A stretch of DNA of 48,959 nt from an uncultured Chloroflexota bacterium (GTDB lineage Bacteria > Chloroflexota > Anaerolineae > Anaerolineales > Anaerolineaceae), in NCBI GenBank assembly GCA_902786265.1, contig CADACE010000035.1, positions 1-48,959 on the forward strand, in the 5' to 3' direction. Of the stretch, positions 33,847 through 42,182 are shown piece after piece (within the stretch, counting starts at the first letter, position 1; the number at the start of each line of letters is the position of its first letter). The notes under the pieces were generated by a model. The model made no database searches, was not told where the DNA came from, and saw nothing but the letters and a program-made list of their open reading frames with translations. Position numbers and translations under genes: made by a program.

Positions 33847-35130
33847 TCAGCCCCGCAGCGGAGCAATTTCAACCGGCATACCGCCCTTCAGCCGGGATTC
33901 TTCCGCGGCCAGTGCCGCCAGATGGCTTTCGATGGAGGTCTCCAGCGTGGTGATGGTGCTGTCAGCCGCTTTGCCTTCCAGGTAATCCAGGAACGACAGG
34001 ATCAGTCCCCGGTCGCCGCCGCCATGGTCGTTGAAATCGTTTTTCGGTTTGCCGAGGTCGATAATTTCCGGCTCCTTCCCGAATTCGCAGATACGGATGA
34101 TGTTGCGGTTCATATCGCCCCACAGGTCGCCCATGGTACCCATCACCTTGATCGTCCTGCCGCCGATGCTGGTAAAAGCGCACATCATCAGGGATAACGC
34201 GGCACCGTTTTCCATCTGCATATTGACGATCTGGTTGTCCACCACGTCATTGTCGCAGGCATACACGCAGCGCCCGTACGGACCGGTGCGGATCGCTTCC
34301 CGAATGGTTTCCTCAGTCGGGTTCTCCGACAAAATATCGACAGGCCAGTCCTTGTTCCCGTCCAGCACGCCGGTATCCTTGTTGTAGATATAGATCTTTT
34401 CCGCGTCATAGGGGCAGGTCTCCTTTGCCTTGCAGCCGTCCAGACAGCGTTTCGCAGCTCCCTCGGGAGCGTTTTCCGGTCTGAAATGCACCAGAGACCC
34501 GAAAGACGAGACCTTCTCACAGCGGCTTCCGCACAGCCAGATCAGGTAATCCAGGTCGTGGCAGCACTTCGCCAGGATCATCGGGCTGGTATCTTCCGAA
34601 CGGCGCCAGTTGCCGCGGACAAAGCTGTGCGCCTGATGCCAGTAACGGACATTCTCCAGCGCCTGAATGTTGACGATCCGCCCCAGCCTGCCGCTGTCAA
34701 CCGTTTCCTTGATGAGGTGGAAAAAGGGAGTATAGCGCAGCACATGGCACACCACCACACGCCGTTTTTCTTCCCGCGCCACACGGACGATCTCCTGCAG
34801 TTCCGAAAGCAGGGGGGAAACCGGCTTTTCCATCAGGACATCATAGCCTTTCCTGAGTGCGGCGACAGCATGTCTGACATGCTGCCGGTCCTGTGTACAG
34901 ATGAGCGCGGCGTCCGCAAGCTTCGGCTGAGCGAGCAGCTCCTCCGCGCTGCGGAACCGTCTTTCGGCGGGCACACCGTGTTCATCCCCGCCGATCTTCA
35001 GGCGCTCTTCATTCGGGTCCGCGACGGCGACCACCTCCGCGCGATCCTGAAGCGTCAGAAGTTCCGTTCCATAGGCATTTTTACCCCGGCTGCCCAGGCC
35101 GATAATAACTAATTTTGTTTTTTCACTCAT
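33847..35130 (-). CDS. Gfo/Idh/MocA-family NAD(P)-dependent dehydrogenase
   Basis: 427 residues. The Rossmann nucleotide site LVIIGLGSRG is at the N-terminus, and the family Lys lies in MEKPVSP (E101-K102-P103). Midway, a Cys cluster CLDGCKAKETCPYD is present, as in the sugar/inositol dehydrogenase branch. It probably oxidises or reduces a sugar, inositol or sugar-derived acid. ATG at 35130 is chosen over GTG at 35139 because AAGGAG then lies 8 nt upstream. Only a dozen bases separate it from the PLP enzyme upstream, so the two are co-transcribed and may act on one product of the transporter. Confidence 0.92.
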   Translation of the reverse strand: MSEKTKLVIIGLGSRGKNAYGTELLTLQDRAEVVAVADPNEERLKIGGDEHGVPAERRFRSAEELLAQPKLADAALICTQDRQHVRHAVAALRKGYDVLMEKPVSPLLSELQEIVRVAREEKRRVVVCHVLRYTPFFHLIKETVDSGRLGRIVNIQALENVRYWHQAHSFVRGNWRRSEDTSPMILAKCCHDLDYLIWLCGSRCEKVSSFGSLVHFRPENAPEGAAKRCLDGCKAKETCPYDAEKIYIYNKDTGVLDGNKDWPVDILSENPTEETIREAIRTGPYGRCVYACDNDVVDNQIVNMQMENGAALSLMMCAFTSIGGRTIKVMGTMGDLWGDMNRNIIRICEFGKEPEIIDLGKPKNDFNDHGGGDRGLILSFLDYLEGKAADSTITTLETSIESHLAALAAEESRLKGGMPVEIAPLRG

Positions 35131-35142
35131 AATAATCACTCC

Positions 35143-36321
35143 TTAGCGGACACTATCCAAAGCCTGGCTCAGGTCTTCCTTCAGCAGTTCCAGATCTTCC
35201 AGTCCGGCATGGACACGGATCAGCGACATCCTGTCTTCCGGGATGTCCGCAGCATTCTTATAGACCAGGTTTGTCGGTTCAAAGAGGCTTTCATAGCCGC
35301 CCCAGCTGACCGCGAGCTTGAAGAATTTTACGCGGTCGGTGATCCTGCGGATTTTTTCATAATCCCGCGTCTTCAGACGGAAGGAGAACAAACCGCTGCC
35401 GCCGCGCATCTGCTTTTTTGCCAGTTCATACTGCGGAAACGACGGGAGCAGGGGATAGTTTACATTTTCCACATCATCCCGGGCTTCCAGAAATTCCGCG
35501 AGCCCCAGCGCGTTGCGGTAATGCACCGGCATCCGCAAGTGCAGGGTGCGGAGATTGCGCAGGATCAGCCAGGCCATAAAGGGATCCGGGACCTGTCCCT
35601 GCATCAGGAATTCGGTGTTAAAGATGCGCGTGATATCTTCTTTGGATCCGCAGACCACACCGCCGACGATATCGGAATTCCCGCCGAGATATTTGGAAGC
35701 GGAATGCACCACCAGGTCGATCCCCATATCATAAGGGTTCTGGAAAAGCGGCGTCGCCCAGGTATTGTCGATCACGGTCTTGATGCCGTGTTTCTTCGCC
35801 AATTCCGCGACCTCCCGCAGCGGCTGCAGGGTGAAAGTGAATGTCGCGGGGCTTTCGAGATAAATGACCTTGGTATTCGGACGGATGGCCTGTTCAAAGT
35901 CTTCGATGTTGCTGCCTTCCACGAAGGTAGTCTCAACACCAAAGCGCTTGAGATAGGTGCGGAAAAGATAGTTTGCCCAGCTGTAGGCGCTGCTGATGCA
36001 TACCGCGTGGTCGCCCTGCTTCATAAAGGCCATTACCGCGCAGGAAATCGCGGCAACGCCGGATGAGACCAGCTTGGCCTTTTCGGTATGCTCCAGCGCC
36101 GCAATTTTTTCCTCGCACAGGTTGACCGTCGGGTTGTTCCCCCGGGAATAAATATAATGCTCCGATTCATGCATCAGCGCTTCATGAAAGGCGTCGTACG
36201 AATCAAAACAAAAGATGGAATTCTGGAAAATCGGCGGCGCCACAGCATTCACCGGCAGGTTATGCTCGCCCATATGATGCAAAATATCCGTAATATTCAT
36301 CCCGTCTAAATTTTCATTCAT
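35143..36321 (-). CDS. Cys/Met-metabolism PLP-dependent enzyme
   Basis: 392 residues, full length for the cystathionine gamma-synthase/lyase family. YSRGNNPTV binds the cofactor phosphate of the neighbouring subunit, VIDNTWATPLFQ carries the Asp that pairs with the pyridine N, and SASKYLGG holds the PLP lysine (~K210). The family makes or breaks C-S bonds in cystathionine, homocysteine or methionine; the exact reaction cannot be read here. The ribosome site is G-rich (GGGGGG about 10 nt before the ATG). It is unusual next to sugar transport genes; pairing with the dehydrogenase suggests a dedicated catabolic pathway rather than plain methionine synthesis. Confidence 0.9.
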   Translation of the reverse strand: MNENLDGMNITDILHHMGEHNLPVNAVAPPIFQNSIFCFDSYDAFHEALMHESEHYIYSRGNNPTVNLCEEKIAALEHTEKAKLVSSGVAAISCAVMAFMKQGDHAVCISSAYSWANYLFRTYLKRFGVETTFVEGSNIEDFEQAIRPNTKVIYLESPATFTFTLQPLREVAELAKKHGIKTVIDNTWATPLFQNPYDMGIDLVVHSASKYLGGNSDIVGGVVCGSKEDITRIFNTEFLMQGQVPDPFMAWLILRNLRTLHLRMPVHYRNALGLAEFLEARDDVENVNYPLLPSFPQYELAKKQMRGGSGLFSFRLKTRDYEKIRRITDRVKFFKLAVSWGGYESLFEPTNLVYKNAADIPEDRMSLIRVHAGLEDLELLKEDLSQALDSVR

Positions 36322-36362
36322 TGAAATTCATCCCCCCGAAATTATTTATTATGTATTGGTAT

Positions 36363-36391
36363 GGGGACAGTCCCGTAAAGGGACAGTCCCC
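36363..36391. repeat. GGGGACAGTCCC double element
   Basis: GGGGACAGTCCC (36363-36374) and GGGACAGTCCCC (36380-36391) form a near-perfect hairpin with a 5-base loop, and also a direct repeat. The GGGACAG core is shared with the 70-bp palindrome at 1131. It sits between the permease gene and the PLP gene. Confidence 0.6.
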
Positions 36392-36444
36392 GGGTTGTCA
36401 CAAAGCGGCGGATCCACAACACAGCAAAACCGTCACCGACAGAT

Positions 36445-36528
36445 CTGATTTCTACATCCTACTTCTTACTTCTTATTTCTTATTTCTTACTTCTTATTTC
36501 TTACTTCTTACTTCTTACTTCTTATTTC
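36445..36528. repeat. Heptanucleotide tandem array (12 units)
   Basis: Twelve phased 7-base units: CTGATTT, CTACATC, CTACTTC, then nine of TTACTTC or TTATTTC. A thirteenth degenerate unit (TCACTAC) overlaps the stop codon of the permease gene at 36532. It is the longest of the heptamer arrays in the window. Confidence 0.9.
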
Positions 36529-36531
36529 TCA

Positions 36532-37377
36532 CTACCCCTTCACGCCGCCTTCCGTCAGACCGGCAACGATGTATTTCTGTCCGATCCCGAACACGATCAT
36601 CGTCGGCAGCAGGGAGACCACAATACCCGCGCTCATCAGGTCCCAGCTCACCCCCGCCTTGGAAATGAAGGAATTCAGCGCGACCGGGACTGTATATTTC
36701 GCCGCCTTGTTGATCATCATCACCGCGATGAACAGTTCATTCCATATGTTGACAAAGGCGAAACAGAAGATGGCCGCGATGCCCGGGAGCGTGAGCGGCA
36801 GCACGACATGGATGATCGACTGCGCCAGGTTGCAGCCGTCGATCTTGGCCGCTTCTTCCAGATCCACCGGGATGCGGTCAAAGAAACTGCGCGACATCAG
36901 TGTACTGAACGCGATCACCGTCGCGACATAGATCACAGCCAGGATCGGCAGGTTGTCCACCAGCTTCAGTTTGGAAAAGAACATGAAAAGCGGCAGCATG
37001 ATCATGAAAGAAGGGATGGTCTGCGTAAAGTACAGCAGCAGCTCCAGCCCGGCTTTCATTTTCTTGTGGCGGAAACGGGAAAGAGCGAAACCGCCCATCA
37101 CCGAAAGAACCATCGCCACCACCGAAGAGGTGAGCGTGACAAACAGTGAGTTCTTGAAGTACTGTCCGAAATTACTGTACGAGAACAAGCGCTGATACGC
37201 GGCAATCGTGGGTTCCTTCGGCCAGTAAACCAGCGGGATGGCATATAGCTCGGTTCCGCTTTTAATACTCGTCACAAAGATCCAGAAAAGCGGCAGCGTC
37301 GCAGCCAGGAAGAAACACAGCAGGATAAAAATCCGGATAATATTGCCCAGCAGGTTTGTTAATTTCCGTCTGTTCAT
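36532..37377 (-). CDS. CUT1-type sugar ABC transporter permease (MalG-like)
   Basis: 281 residues with six membrane helices and the cytoplasmic EAA loop (EEAAKIDGCNLAQSI then VVLPLTLPGI) that contacts the ATPase. The N-terminus MNRRKLTNLLGN followed by a hydrophobic helix is typical of MalG/LacG proteins. It starts 2 bases after the stop of the partner permease, with GGGAGG upstream, so the two are translationally linked. No ATPase gene is in the window; CUT1 systems often share one encoded elsewhere. A sugar or oligosaccharide substrate is inferred from family. Confidence 0.93.
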   Translation of the reverse strand: MNRRKLTNLLGNIIRIFILLCFFLAATLPLFWIFVTSIKSGTELYAIPLVYWPKEPTIAAYQRLFSYSNFGQYFKNSLFVTLTSSVVAMVLSVMGGFALSRFRHKKMKAGLELLLYFTQTIPSFMIMLPLFMFFSKLKLVDNLPILAVIYVATVIAFSTLMSRSFFDRIPVDLEEAAKIDGCNLAQSIIHVVLPLTLPGIAAIFCFAFVNIWNELFIAVMMINKAAKYTVPVALNSFISKAGVSWDLMSAGIVVSLLPTMIVFGIGQKYIVAGLTEGGVKG

Positions 37378-37379
37378 GT

Positions 37380-38258
37380 TTATTCCTCCCCTTTCGATCT
37401 TGTAAGCCGCAGGTAAAGCACCGCGTAAGTCAGCAGCAGCACCATGATGACCACGCCATAGGCGGAACCCTGACCGTAATCGAATTCCTTATACACCTTA
37501 TTGATCATCATCGTACCGAGAATATGCGTGCTGTTCACCGGACCGCCGTTCGTCATGGCGTAGATCAGGTCCGGGAAATTCACGATCCACATGCTGCGGA
37601 GCAGCACCGTGCTGATAATGGTCGGTTTGATGTAAGGGATCGTCACATGAAAAAGCTGCTGGACCCCGTTCGCGCCGTCAAGCTTCGCCGCCTCATACAG
37701 GTCATTCGGGACCGACTGCAGCGCCGCCAGCAGCATAATGCCGAAGTAAGGGACTCCGTACCAGACGTTTGAGATCACGACACTGTACATGGAAATTTTC
37801 GGATTGGAAAGCCAGCCGATATTTTCTTTGATCAGCCCGGCCTTCATCAGCAGGTCGTTGATGACGCCAAACTGCCCGTTGAACAGCCAGGACCAGATGA
37901 GCCCGATAGCGAACCCGCAAAGCGCCCAGGGATAAAATACAAAGCCGCAGTAAACACTTCGGCCGCGGAAAGGCTTGCGCAGCATCATCGCCAGCAGGAA
38001 TCCCAGCAAGAACTGGAAGACAAGAGAAAGCACCGTCCACTTCAGTGTGTTGAATAAAATCAGCCAGAAATTAACATTTTTGTTGGTAATAATGGTCTTG
38101 AAATTTTCCAGCCCGATGAAGTGGATATCTTTCAGATTGAACAGGCTGTAATTCTGGAATGCCATCACACCGCCCTGCAGCAGCGGATAGAAAATAAAAA
38201 AGCAGATAAAGGCAAGCGCCGGAAGGATCATCAAAAGATACCATTTGTCCGTTTTCAT
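37380..38258 (-). CDS. CUT1-type sugar ABC transporter permease (MalF-like)
   Basis: 292 residues with six membrane helices. The EAA loop reads YEAAKLDGANGVQQL then VTIPYIKPT. The N-terminal helix ILPALAFICFFIFYPLLQG is characteristic of MalF/UgpA-type permeases. AGAGGAG lies a few bases before the ATG at 38258. It pairs with the next permease to form the transmembrane channel fed by the binding protein encoded upstream. Confidence 0.93.
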   Translation of the reverse strand: MKTDKWYLLMILPALAFICFFIFYPLLQGGVMAFQNYSLFNLKDIHFIGLENFKTIITNKNVNFWLILFNTLKWTVLSLVFQFLLGFLLAMMLRKPFRGRSVYCGFVFYPWALCGFAIGLIWSWLFNGQFGVINDLLMKAGLIKENIGWLSNPKISMYSVVISNVWYGVPYFGIMLLAALQSVPNDLYEAAKLDGANGVQQLFHVTIPYIKPTIISTVLLRSMWIVNFPDLIYAMTNGGPVNSTHILGTMMINKVYKEFDYGQGSAYGVVIMVLLLTYAVLYLRLTRSKGEE

Positions 38259-38287
38259 GATTCTCCTCTTTCCATGTTTTCCGAGTC

Positions 38288-38349
38288 AGCAGAATAACTT
38301 CTGCTGTCCCGGTCTTGATGAAATCAGGGCTGCGGGTAGTCCGCAGCCC
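38288..38349 (-). promoter_or_regulatory. Two stem-loops between binding-protein and permease genes
   Basis: GGGCTGCGG/CCGCAGCCC (38327-38349, 5-base loop) and AGCAGAA/TTCTGCT (38288-38305, 4-base loop) are both perfect. Neither is followed by a strong T run on the minus strand. Stem-loops here commonly protect or partly terminate the transcript so that the binding protein is made in excess; that role is inferred. Confidence 0.5.
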
Positions 38350-38435
38350 CTGAAATGAATGTTTCTGATAATTCAGTGGGCATTTATCCTGCCCGGTCGG
38401 TCTGACAGCCGGACACTGACCACTGAGCACAGATT

Positions 38436-39698
38436 TTAGTAGCCCCAGAAATCCTTGCAGGTCTTGATCATATCTTCCGCGGTGGACTGGCCGAGCAGAT
38501 AGCTCTGGATCGCGGCAAGATGGACGGTGGAAGCATATTCGGTGAAGCGGGGATCTTCCAGCGGGAACTTGGTGAAGACGGTCGCTTCGTCAGCCATTTC
38601 GTCAGCCCAGGCCTTGTAGACCGGCAGCTCGAACATTTCGGAAGTTTCGTAAGCGCCCTTGTTCACCGGCAGAGCACCGTAGAATTCGCAGATGGAAGCG
38701 TTGACTTCAGCGGAGATCATGTATTTGATGAATTCAAAGGCTTCAGCCGGATGTTCGGAATTCGCGGCAACAGCCAGACCGGCGTAGCCATAGTCCAGAT
38801 AGCGGGTGCCGGAAGCACCGAGAGGCATCGGGATGGCAGTGTACTGGTCCGGGCTCAGGGAACCCATAACGGAACCGACCGCATCCGGGTCCTGGACAAG
38901 GAACGGGGTGATGCCGGAAACGAAGCCGTTGATCTGGTCATTGTAGCCCCAGTTTACGGAGTCCGGAGGGCAGGCTTCGGTGAAGAGTTCATAATAATCC
39001 TTCATCGCCTTGCGGCCGCCATCGGTATCCATAAAGAAGGTGCCATCTTCGGTCAGGTAGAAGTTGTCCAGGCGCAGGTCGGAAACTTCGGTCGCCCACA
39101 TGATATCTGTGGTCTTGCAGGGGGAACCGATGCCGCGGAGAGCGAAAGCGTACTGGCCCTTGGCGGGGTCGGTGATCTGTTTGCACACGGCAAGGAATTC
39201 ATCCGTGGTCTTCGGCATTTCGGTCACACCCAGTTTTTCCAGGATGTCGGTTCTGACCATCAGTGCCTTGACATACAGGTACTGCGGGATGAAATAGGTC
39301 GCGTCGCCCATGGAAGCGCCGGCGAGCAGAGCCGCGTCAACGAGCTGATCTTTGCCGTCCCAGTCAGCGACGAGGTCATCAAGTCCGTAAAGGAACCCGT
39401 TGTTGATCCAGGCACCGACAGAGTTGTCGCGGATCTCGACAATATCCACTTCCTGCCCGGCAGCGAGCATGGAAGCAACTTTTGTTTCCGCGGACTCATA
39501 CGGAGGGGAGACCAGTTCAACATTGATGTTCGGATGCTCTGCGACAAAAGCGTCGATCGCGTTCTGAAGAACCAGTGTTCTTTCCGGTGACGTCATGGTT
39601 TCCGCAAAAGTCAGTGTGACTTTATCGTCAGCCATTACGCCGTTGGCAAATCCCAAAGCAAGGATCAATGCCATGCACAACATGATAAGTTTTTTCAT
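38436..39698 (-). CDS. Sugar ABC transporter extracellular binding protein
   Basis: 420 residues (family SBP_bac_1). The signal peptide MKKLIMLCMALILALGFANG ends near VMA-DD and has no lipobox cysteine, so the product is cleaved by signal peptidase I rather than lipid-anchored. VTLTFAETM, AGQEVDIVEIRDNSVGAW and YTAIPMPLGASGTRYLDYGY are the usual lobes of the fold. ATG at 39698 has AGGAGG ~7 nt upstream; a TTG two codons earlier is less likely. First gene of the transporter/PLP/dehydrogenase cluster, with a strong promoter just upstream. Ligand unknown, probably an oligosaccharide. Confidence 0.92.
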   Translation of the reverse strand: MKKLIMLCMALILALGFANGVMADDKVTLTFAETMTSPERTLVLQNAIDAFVAEHPNINVELVSPPYESAETKVASMLAAGQEVDIVEIRDNSVGAWINNGFLYGLDDLVADWDGKDQLVDAALLAGASMGDATYFIPQYLYVKALMVRTDILEKLGVTEMPKTTDEFLAVCKQITDPAKGQYAFALRGIGSPCKTTDIMWATEVSDLRLDNFYLTEDGTFFMDTDGGRKAMKDYYELFTEACPPDSVNWGYNDQINGFVSGITPFLVQDPDAVGSVMGSLSPDQYTAIPMPLGASGTRYLDYGYAGLAVAANSEHPAEAFEFIKYMISAEVNASICEFYGALPVNKGAYETSEMFELPVYKAWADEMADEATVFTKFPLEDPRFTEYASTVHLAAIQSYLLGQSTAEDMIKTCKDFWGY

Positions 39699-39742
39699 AT
39701 TCAACCTCCTGAAATATTTTATGAGCAGGAACTCACTTTTTT

Positions 39743-39771
39743 ATTCTATCATTCAGAAAAACTAATGTCAA
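39743..39771 (-). promoter_or_regulatory. Sigma-70-type promoter of the sugar transporter cluster
   Basis: On the minus strand: TTGACA (39771-39766), 17-base spacer, TAGAAT (39748-39743), about 45 bases before the binding-protein ATG. This is the best -35/-10 pair seen in the window. Confidence 0.85.
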
Positions 39772-39849
39772 TAAGGAAAAAAAGCACCGTATCATTATGA
39801 CTTTTACTTTTTCCCGTACAGGACCATGCGCCTTCAGGAATCAAGAAAG

Positions 39850-39880
39850 ACCCCGCGGAGTTTTTCTTCACCCGCGGGGT
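39850..39880 (-). terminator. Terminator after the lipoprotein sortase gene
   Basis: ACCCCGCGG pairs with CCGCGGGGT around a 13-base loop; on the minus strand CTTTCTT follows. The gene it serves ends at 39937. On the plus strand it is also followed by TTTTC, so it may block both directions. Confidence 0.75.
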
Positions 39881-39936
39881 TTTCACAAACAGGAGGATTT
39901 TGGAAAGAAAACTTTGCAGTTTCCGGATAAGCTTTA

Positions 39937-40953
39937 TCAGTCTGTTTTTGCTTCCGCAAAAACCACACGGCGGTTGACATAGCCGCCTTCGATCGATTCA
40001 TCTTCACAGGTGATCAGGATCATGCAGCCCGGACGTGCATAGCTGAGAAGCCCTGCAATATCATCCGCCGCAAATTTTTCATTGGCATAGACCACAAAGG
40101 TACGGGAAGCATCTTTTGCCCCCGTGACAAAAATCAGGTCACTTTCTTTCAGCGCACTGAGTTTCACAAACGGCCCTTGTTCCTGAGTATTCAGGTGGTT
40201 ATGCCCGGCAAGGACAAACAGGTCTTCCGGTCCGGGACCGCTGCCTTCCAGCAATCCGATTTTTTCACCGAGTGCTTCAACCGGGAAGTTGTCCCCTTCC
40301 AGCGGAACGATCACGATTTTCTCGTTCACGTTCAGTGTCGGAATGGACAAAGACATGCTTGTAGGCGCATAATCTACACTTGCGGCGAAATCGATATTCT
40401 GTCCCGCTGTCAGTCCGGTTCTGGGAAGTTCATACATCGGACGAAAAACCGGATTGTTATCAATGAAATACCAGGTCAGTTCATCATAGTCATCCTCACG
40501 TCCCGGTCTGATTGGATTATTGGGACGCGGATTCGGCTGCGGATCGCCGGGGCGGGGGCTCGGAGGCTGGCCGTCACCGGGCTGCTTCTGCTGGCTGTCT
40601 AACGGTACATCCTCAAAGCTGCTGGGGCTGAAAGAATTGGCGAAGGGATCATCTTCCCAGGCGCTTCCTGACTCATCTTTATTCTTTTCGCTGACATCCG
40701 GTTCGATGAGCGCGGGATCGATATTCTCATCCCAATCCAGATCTGCCAGGCTGCTGTAAGATTTTGAATCGGAAGAGCTGTTTGGTTTTCCCTGTGTATT
40801 CTGTGCTGTCTGCCCGGCCGCGTTGGGATCAGTGGGTTGATTAAACCCGAAGAATTCCAATACGGAGCTTTGTCCCGCGTTGTTGGATGAACAGCCGGCG
40901 GCAATTAAACAAAAAACAAGAAGACAGAGGATTGTTTTTATTGTTCTATTCAT
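39937..40953 (-). CDS. Lipoprotein sortase (class E/F-like)
   Basis: 338 residues. The lipoprotein signal MNRTIKTILCLLVFCLIAAG is followed by C21, so the protein is anchored outside the membrane. A long Pro/Ser/Asp/Gln-rich spacer leads to the sortase domain (~205-338): LSIPTLNVN, catalytic His in LAGHNHLN, Cys in ILITCEDES, Arg in VNRRVVFA. It is closely similar to the truncated sortase at 1671-2384. Sortases cleave and transfer cell-surface proteins at LPxTG-like sites; no clear substrate is in the window, apart from the LPNTGF in that other copy. ATG at 40953 has GGGGAGG 7 nt upstream; earlier in-frame ATGs lack a ribosome site and would put residues before the signal peptide. Confidence 0.88.
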   Translation of the reverse strand: MNRTIKTILCLLVFCLIAAGCSSNNAGQSSVLEFFGFNQPTDPNAAGQTAQNTQGKPNSSSDSKSYSSLADLDWDENIDPALIEPDVSEKNKDESGSAWEDDPFANSFSPSSFEDVPLDSQQKQPGDGQPPSPRPGDPQPNPRPNNPIRPGREDDYDELTWYFIDNNPVFRPMYELPRTGLTAGQNIDFAASVDYAPTSMSLSIPTLNVNEKIVIVPLEGDNFPVEALGEKIGLLEGSGPGPEDLFVLAGHNHLNTQEQGPFVKLSALKESDLIFVTGAKDASRTFVVYANEKFAADDIAGLLSYARPGCMILITCEDESIEGGYVNRRVVFAEAKTD

Positions 40954-41069
40954 TGATTTCCTCCCCATATTTTTCTTTTCATCGGATATATACATAACAA
41001 TATCCAATTATGAATAATGCAATTAGCATGCCACCTGAAGAATAAAAAATCATAAGCCGCCAATTGCAC

Positions 41070-41075
41070 TATAAT
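41070..41075 (+). promoter_or_regulatory. TATAAT box placed for a leaderless transcript
   Basis: A consensus TATAAT ends 8 bases before the ATG of the C39-like gene at 41084. Transcription would begin at or within one or two bases of the start codon, and no ribosome site exists in the gap. The -35 region is weak. Confidence 0.5.
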
Positions 41076-41083
41076 TGATCATT

Positions 41084-41989
41084 ATGAAAAGAACCGGTCC
41101 TGCTTTGCTCCTGATGTTGATTTGCTGCTTTCTGGCAGTGAGATGCAACTTGCCGGAAACCCGGCAGGATCAAATTTGGGCTGAAATAGCCGGTACACAG
41201 ATTGCCGCGGTCATCCAGACAGAATTGGTTCCGACAGCTACAATAATTCCCACGCGCACCCCCGTTCCGACAAGAGTCCCGACACGAACACCGGTCCCGA
41301 CATTCACTCCGACCTTGGGGCCTTCTCCCACGCCGACACTCGGTCCGGAGTATTTTCACGGTTCAATCTGGTATGAGCCTGAATTCGTTACACAGGAAGG
41401 ATTGAAATACAAAGGGACAAAAATCAACACCGGCTGTACTGCCGCTTCTGTACAGATGGTGCTGGATTTTTGGCACGCTTACAAAGAAGAATATCCGACC
41501 ATCACCGCCCAGCAGCTGCTGAACCTCAACATCCGGCAGAATGCTTTCAATCCCGGTACAGGGCTGAACATCATGAGTACGGAAGACGAACTGAAGGATC
41601 TGAATTACTACCTCGGCACCCGGATGGACAGCAACAGAAAAGAATTGCTGGAAGCACTGGAACGTTACGGTCCGCTGATGGTACTGACCAAAGTCAACTG
41701 GACACCAAGGGGCGGCAATCACATGGCTGTCGTCACCGGATATGACCCGGAAAATGACATTATCCGGGTCCTGGACCCATGGCAGTCTACCGGTATTATG
41801 GAATTTTCTTATGACAGCTTTGACGGGATCTGGTCGCTGAATTACCTGAATGACGAGAAAGAAGTCCTGCGCCGCACATTCTTTTTCATCGTCCCTTACG
41901 CCGAGCTGGCCAGGGAAAATGAACCCTTCATCCCCGAGTGGGAGATGAGCAAGATCCGACTGTATCAGGGATCAGGGACTGGGGATTAG
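41084..41989 (+). CDS. Secreted C39-like cysteine peptidase
   Basis: 301 residues. An N-terminal hydrophobic segment (PALLLMLICCFLAV) acts as signal or anchor; VRC follows but is not a canonical lipobox. A Pro/Thr-rich linker (VPTRTPVPTFTPTLGPSPTP) of the kind frequent in Chloroflexota surface proteins leads to a papain-like C39 domain from ~115: catalytic Cys in NTGCTAASVQMVLDFW, His in GGNHMAVVTGYD, and DPWQS as the third-residue region. It likely cleaves peptides or cell-wall material outside the cell. The last codons and the stop lie in a heptamer array. No ribosome site precedes the ATG, which fits leaderless translation from the TATAAT at 41070. Confidence 0.82.
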   Translation: MKRTGPALLLMLICCFLAVRCNLPETRQDQIWAEIAGTQIAAVIQTELVPTATIIPTRTPVPTRVPTRTPVPTFTPTLGPSPTPTLGPEYFHGSIWYEPEFVTQEGLKYKGTKINTGCTAASVQMVLDFWHAYKEEYPTITAQQLLNLNIRQNAFNPGTGLNIMSTEDELKDLNYYLGTRMDSNRKELLEALERYGPLMVLTKVNWTPRGGNHMAVVTGYDPENDIIRVLDPWQSTGIMEFSYDSFDGIWSLNYLNDEKEVLRRTFFFIVPYAELARENEPFIPEWEMSKIRLYQGSGTGD

Positions 41990-42019
41990 GGATTAGGGAT
42001 TAGTGGATAGGCGACAGGG
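41964..42019. repeat. Heptanucleotide tandem array (ATTAGGG type, 8 units)
   Basis: Phased units: ATCAGGG, ATCAGGG, ACTGGGG, ATTAGGG, ATTAGGG, ATTAGTG, GATAGGC, GACAGGG. The array starts inside the C39-like gene, supplies its last residues (QGSGTGD) and its TAG stop, then continues into non-coding DNA. Confidence 0.85.
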
Positions 42020-42075
42020 TGCATGCTGATATCTTGATTTTGCGTCTGCTGAATTCTGCCCGCTTTCTTCAATTT

Positions 42076-42103
42076 CTGATTTCTTATTTCTTATTTCTTA
42101 TTT
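42076..42103. repeat. Heptanucleotide tandem array (CTTATTT type, 4 units)
   Basis: CTGATTT followed by three CTTATTT units, ending 12 bases before the TATAAT of the BMP gene. Same family as the array at 36445, which also begins CTGATTT. Confidence 0.8.
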
Positions 42104-42115
42104 CATAAAACCTGT

Positions 42116-42159
42116 TATAATAAACCAAAGGTGTAAAAATGCTGTGACACAACAGCATT
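42116..42159 (+). promoter_or_regulatory. TATAAT box and leader hairpin of the BMP gene
   Basis: TATAAT at 42116-42121 has only a weak -35. The leader then carries a perfect 8-base stem AATGCTGT/ACAGCATT (42138-42145 and 42152-42159, loop GACACA), which ends 10 bases before the AAGGAG ribosome site. It may stabilise the transcript; no riboswitch family is recognised. Confidence 0.5.
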
Positions 42160-42182
42160 AGAAAAACTAAAGGAGTTAAAGT

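Noticed and set aside
36445..36535. Possible CRISPR array
   Set aside because: The repeat unit is only 7 bases with no spacers, and no cas genes are present.
38520..39590. A 356-codon plus-strand frame opposite the sugar-binding protein
   Set aside because: The minus strand encodes a full binding protein with signal peptide and promoter.
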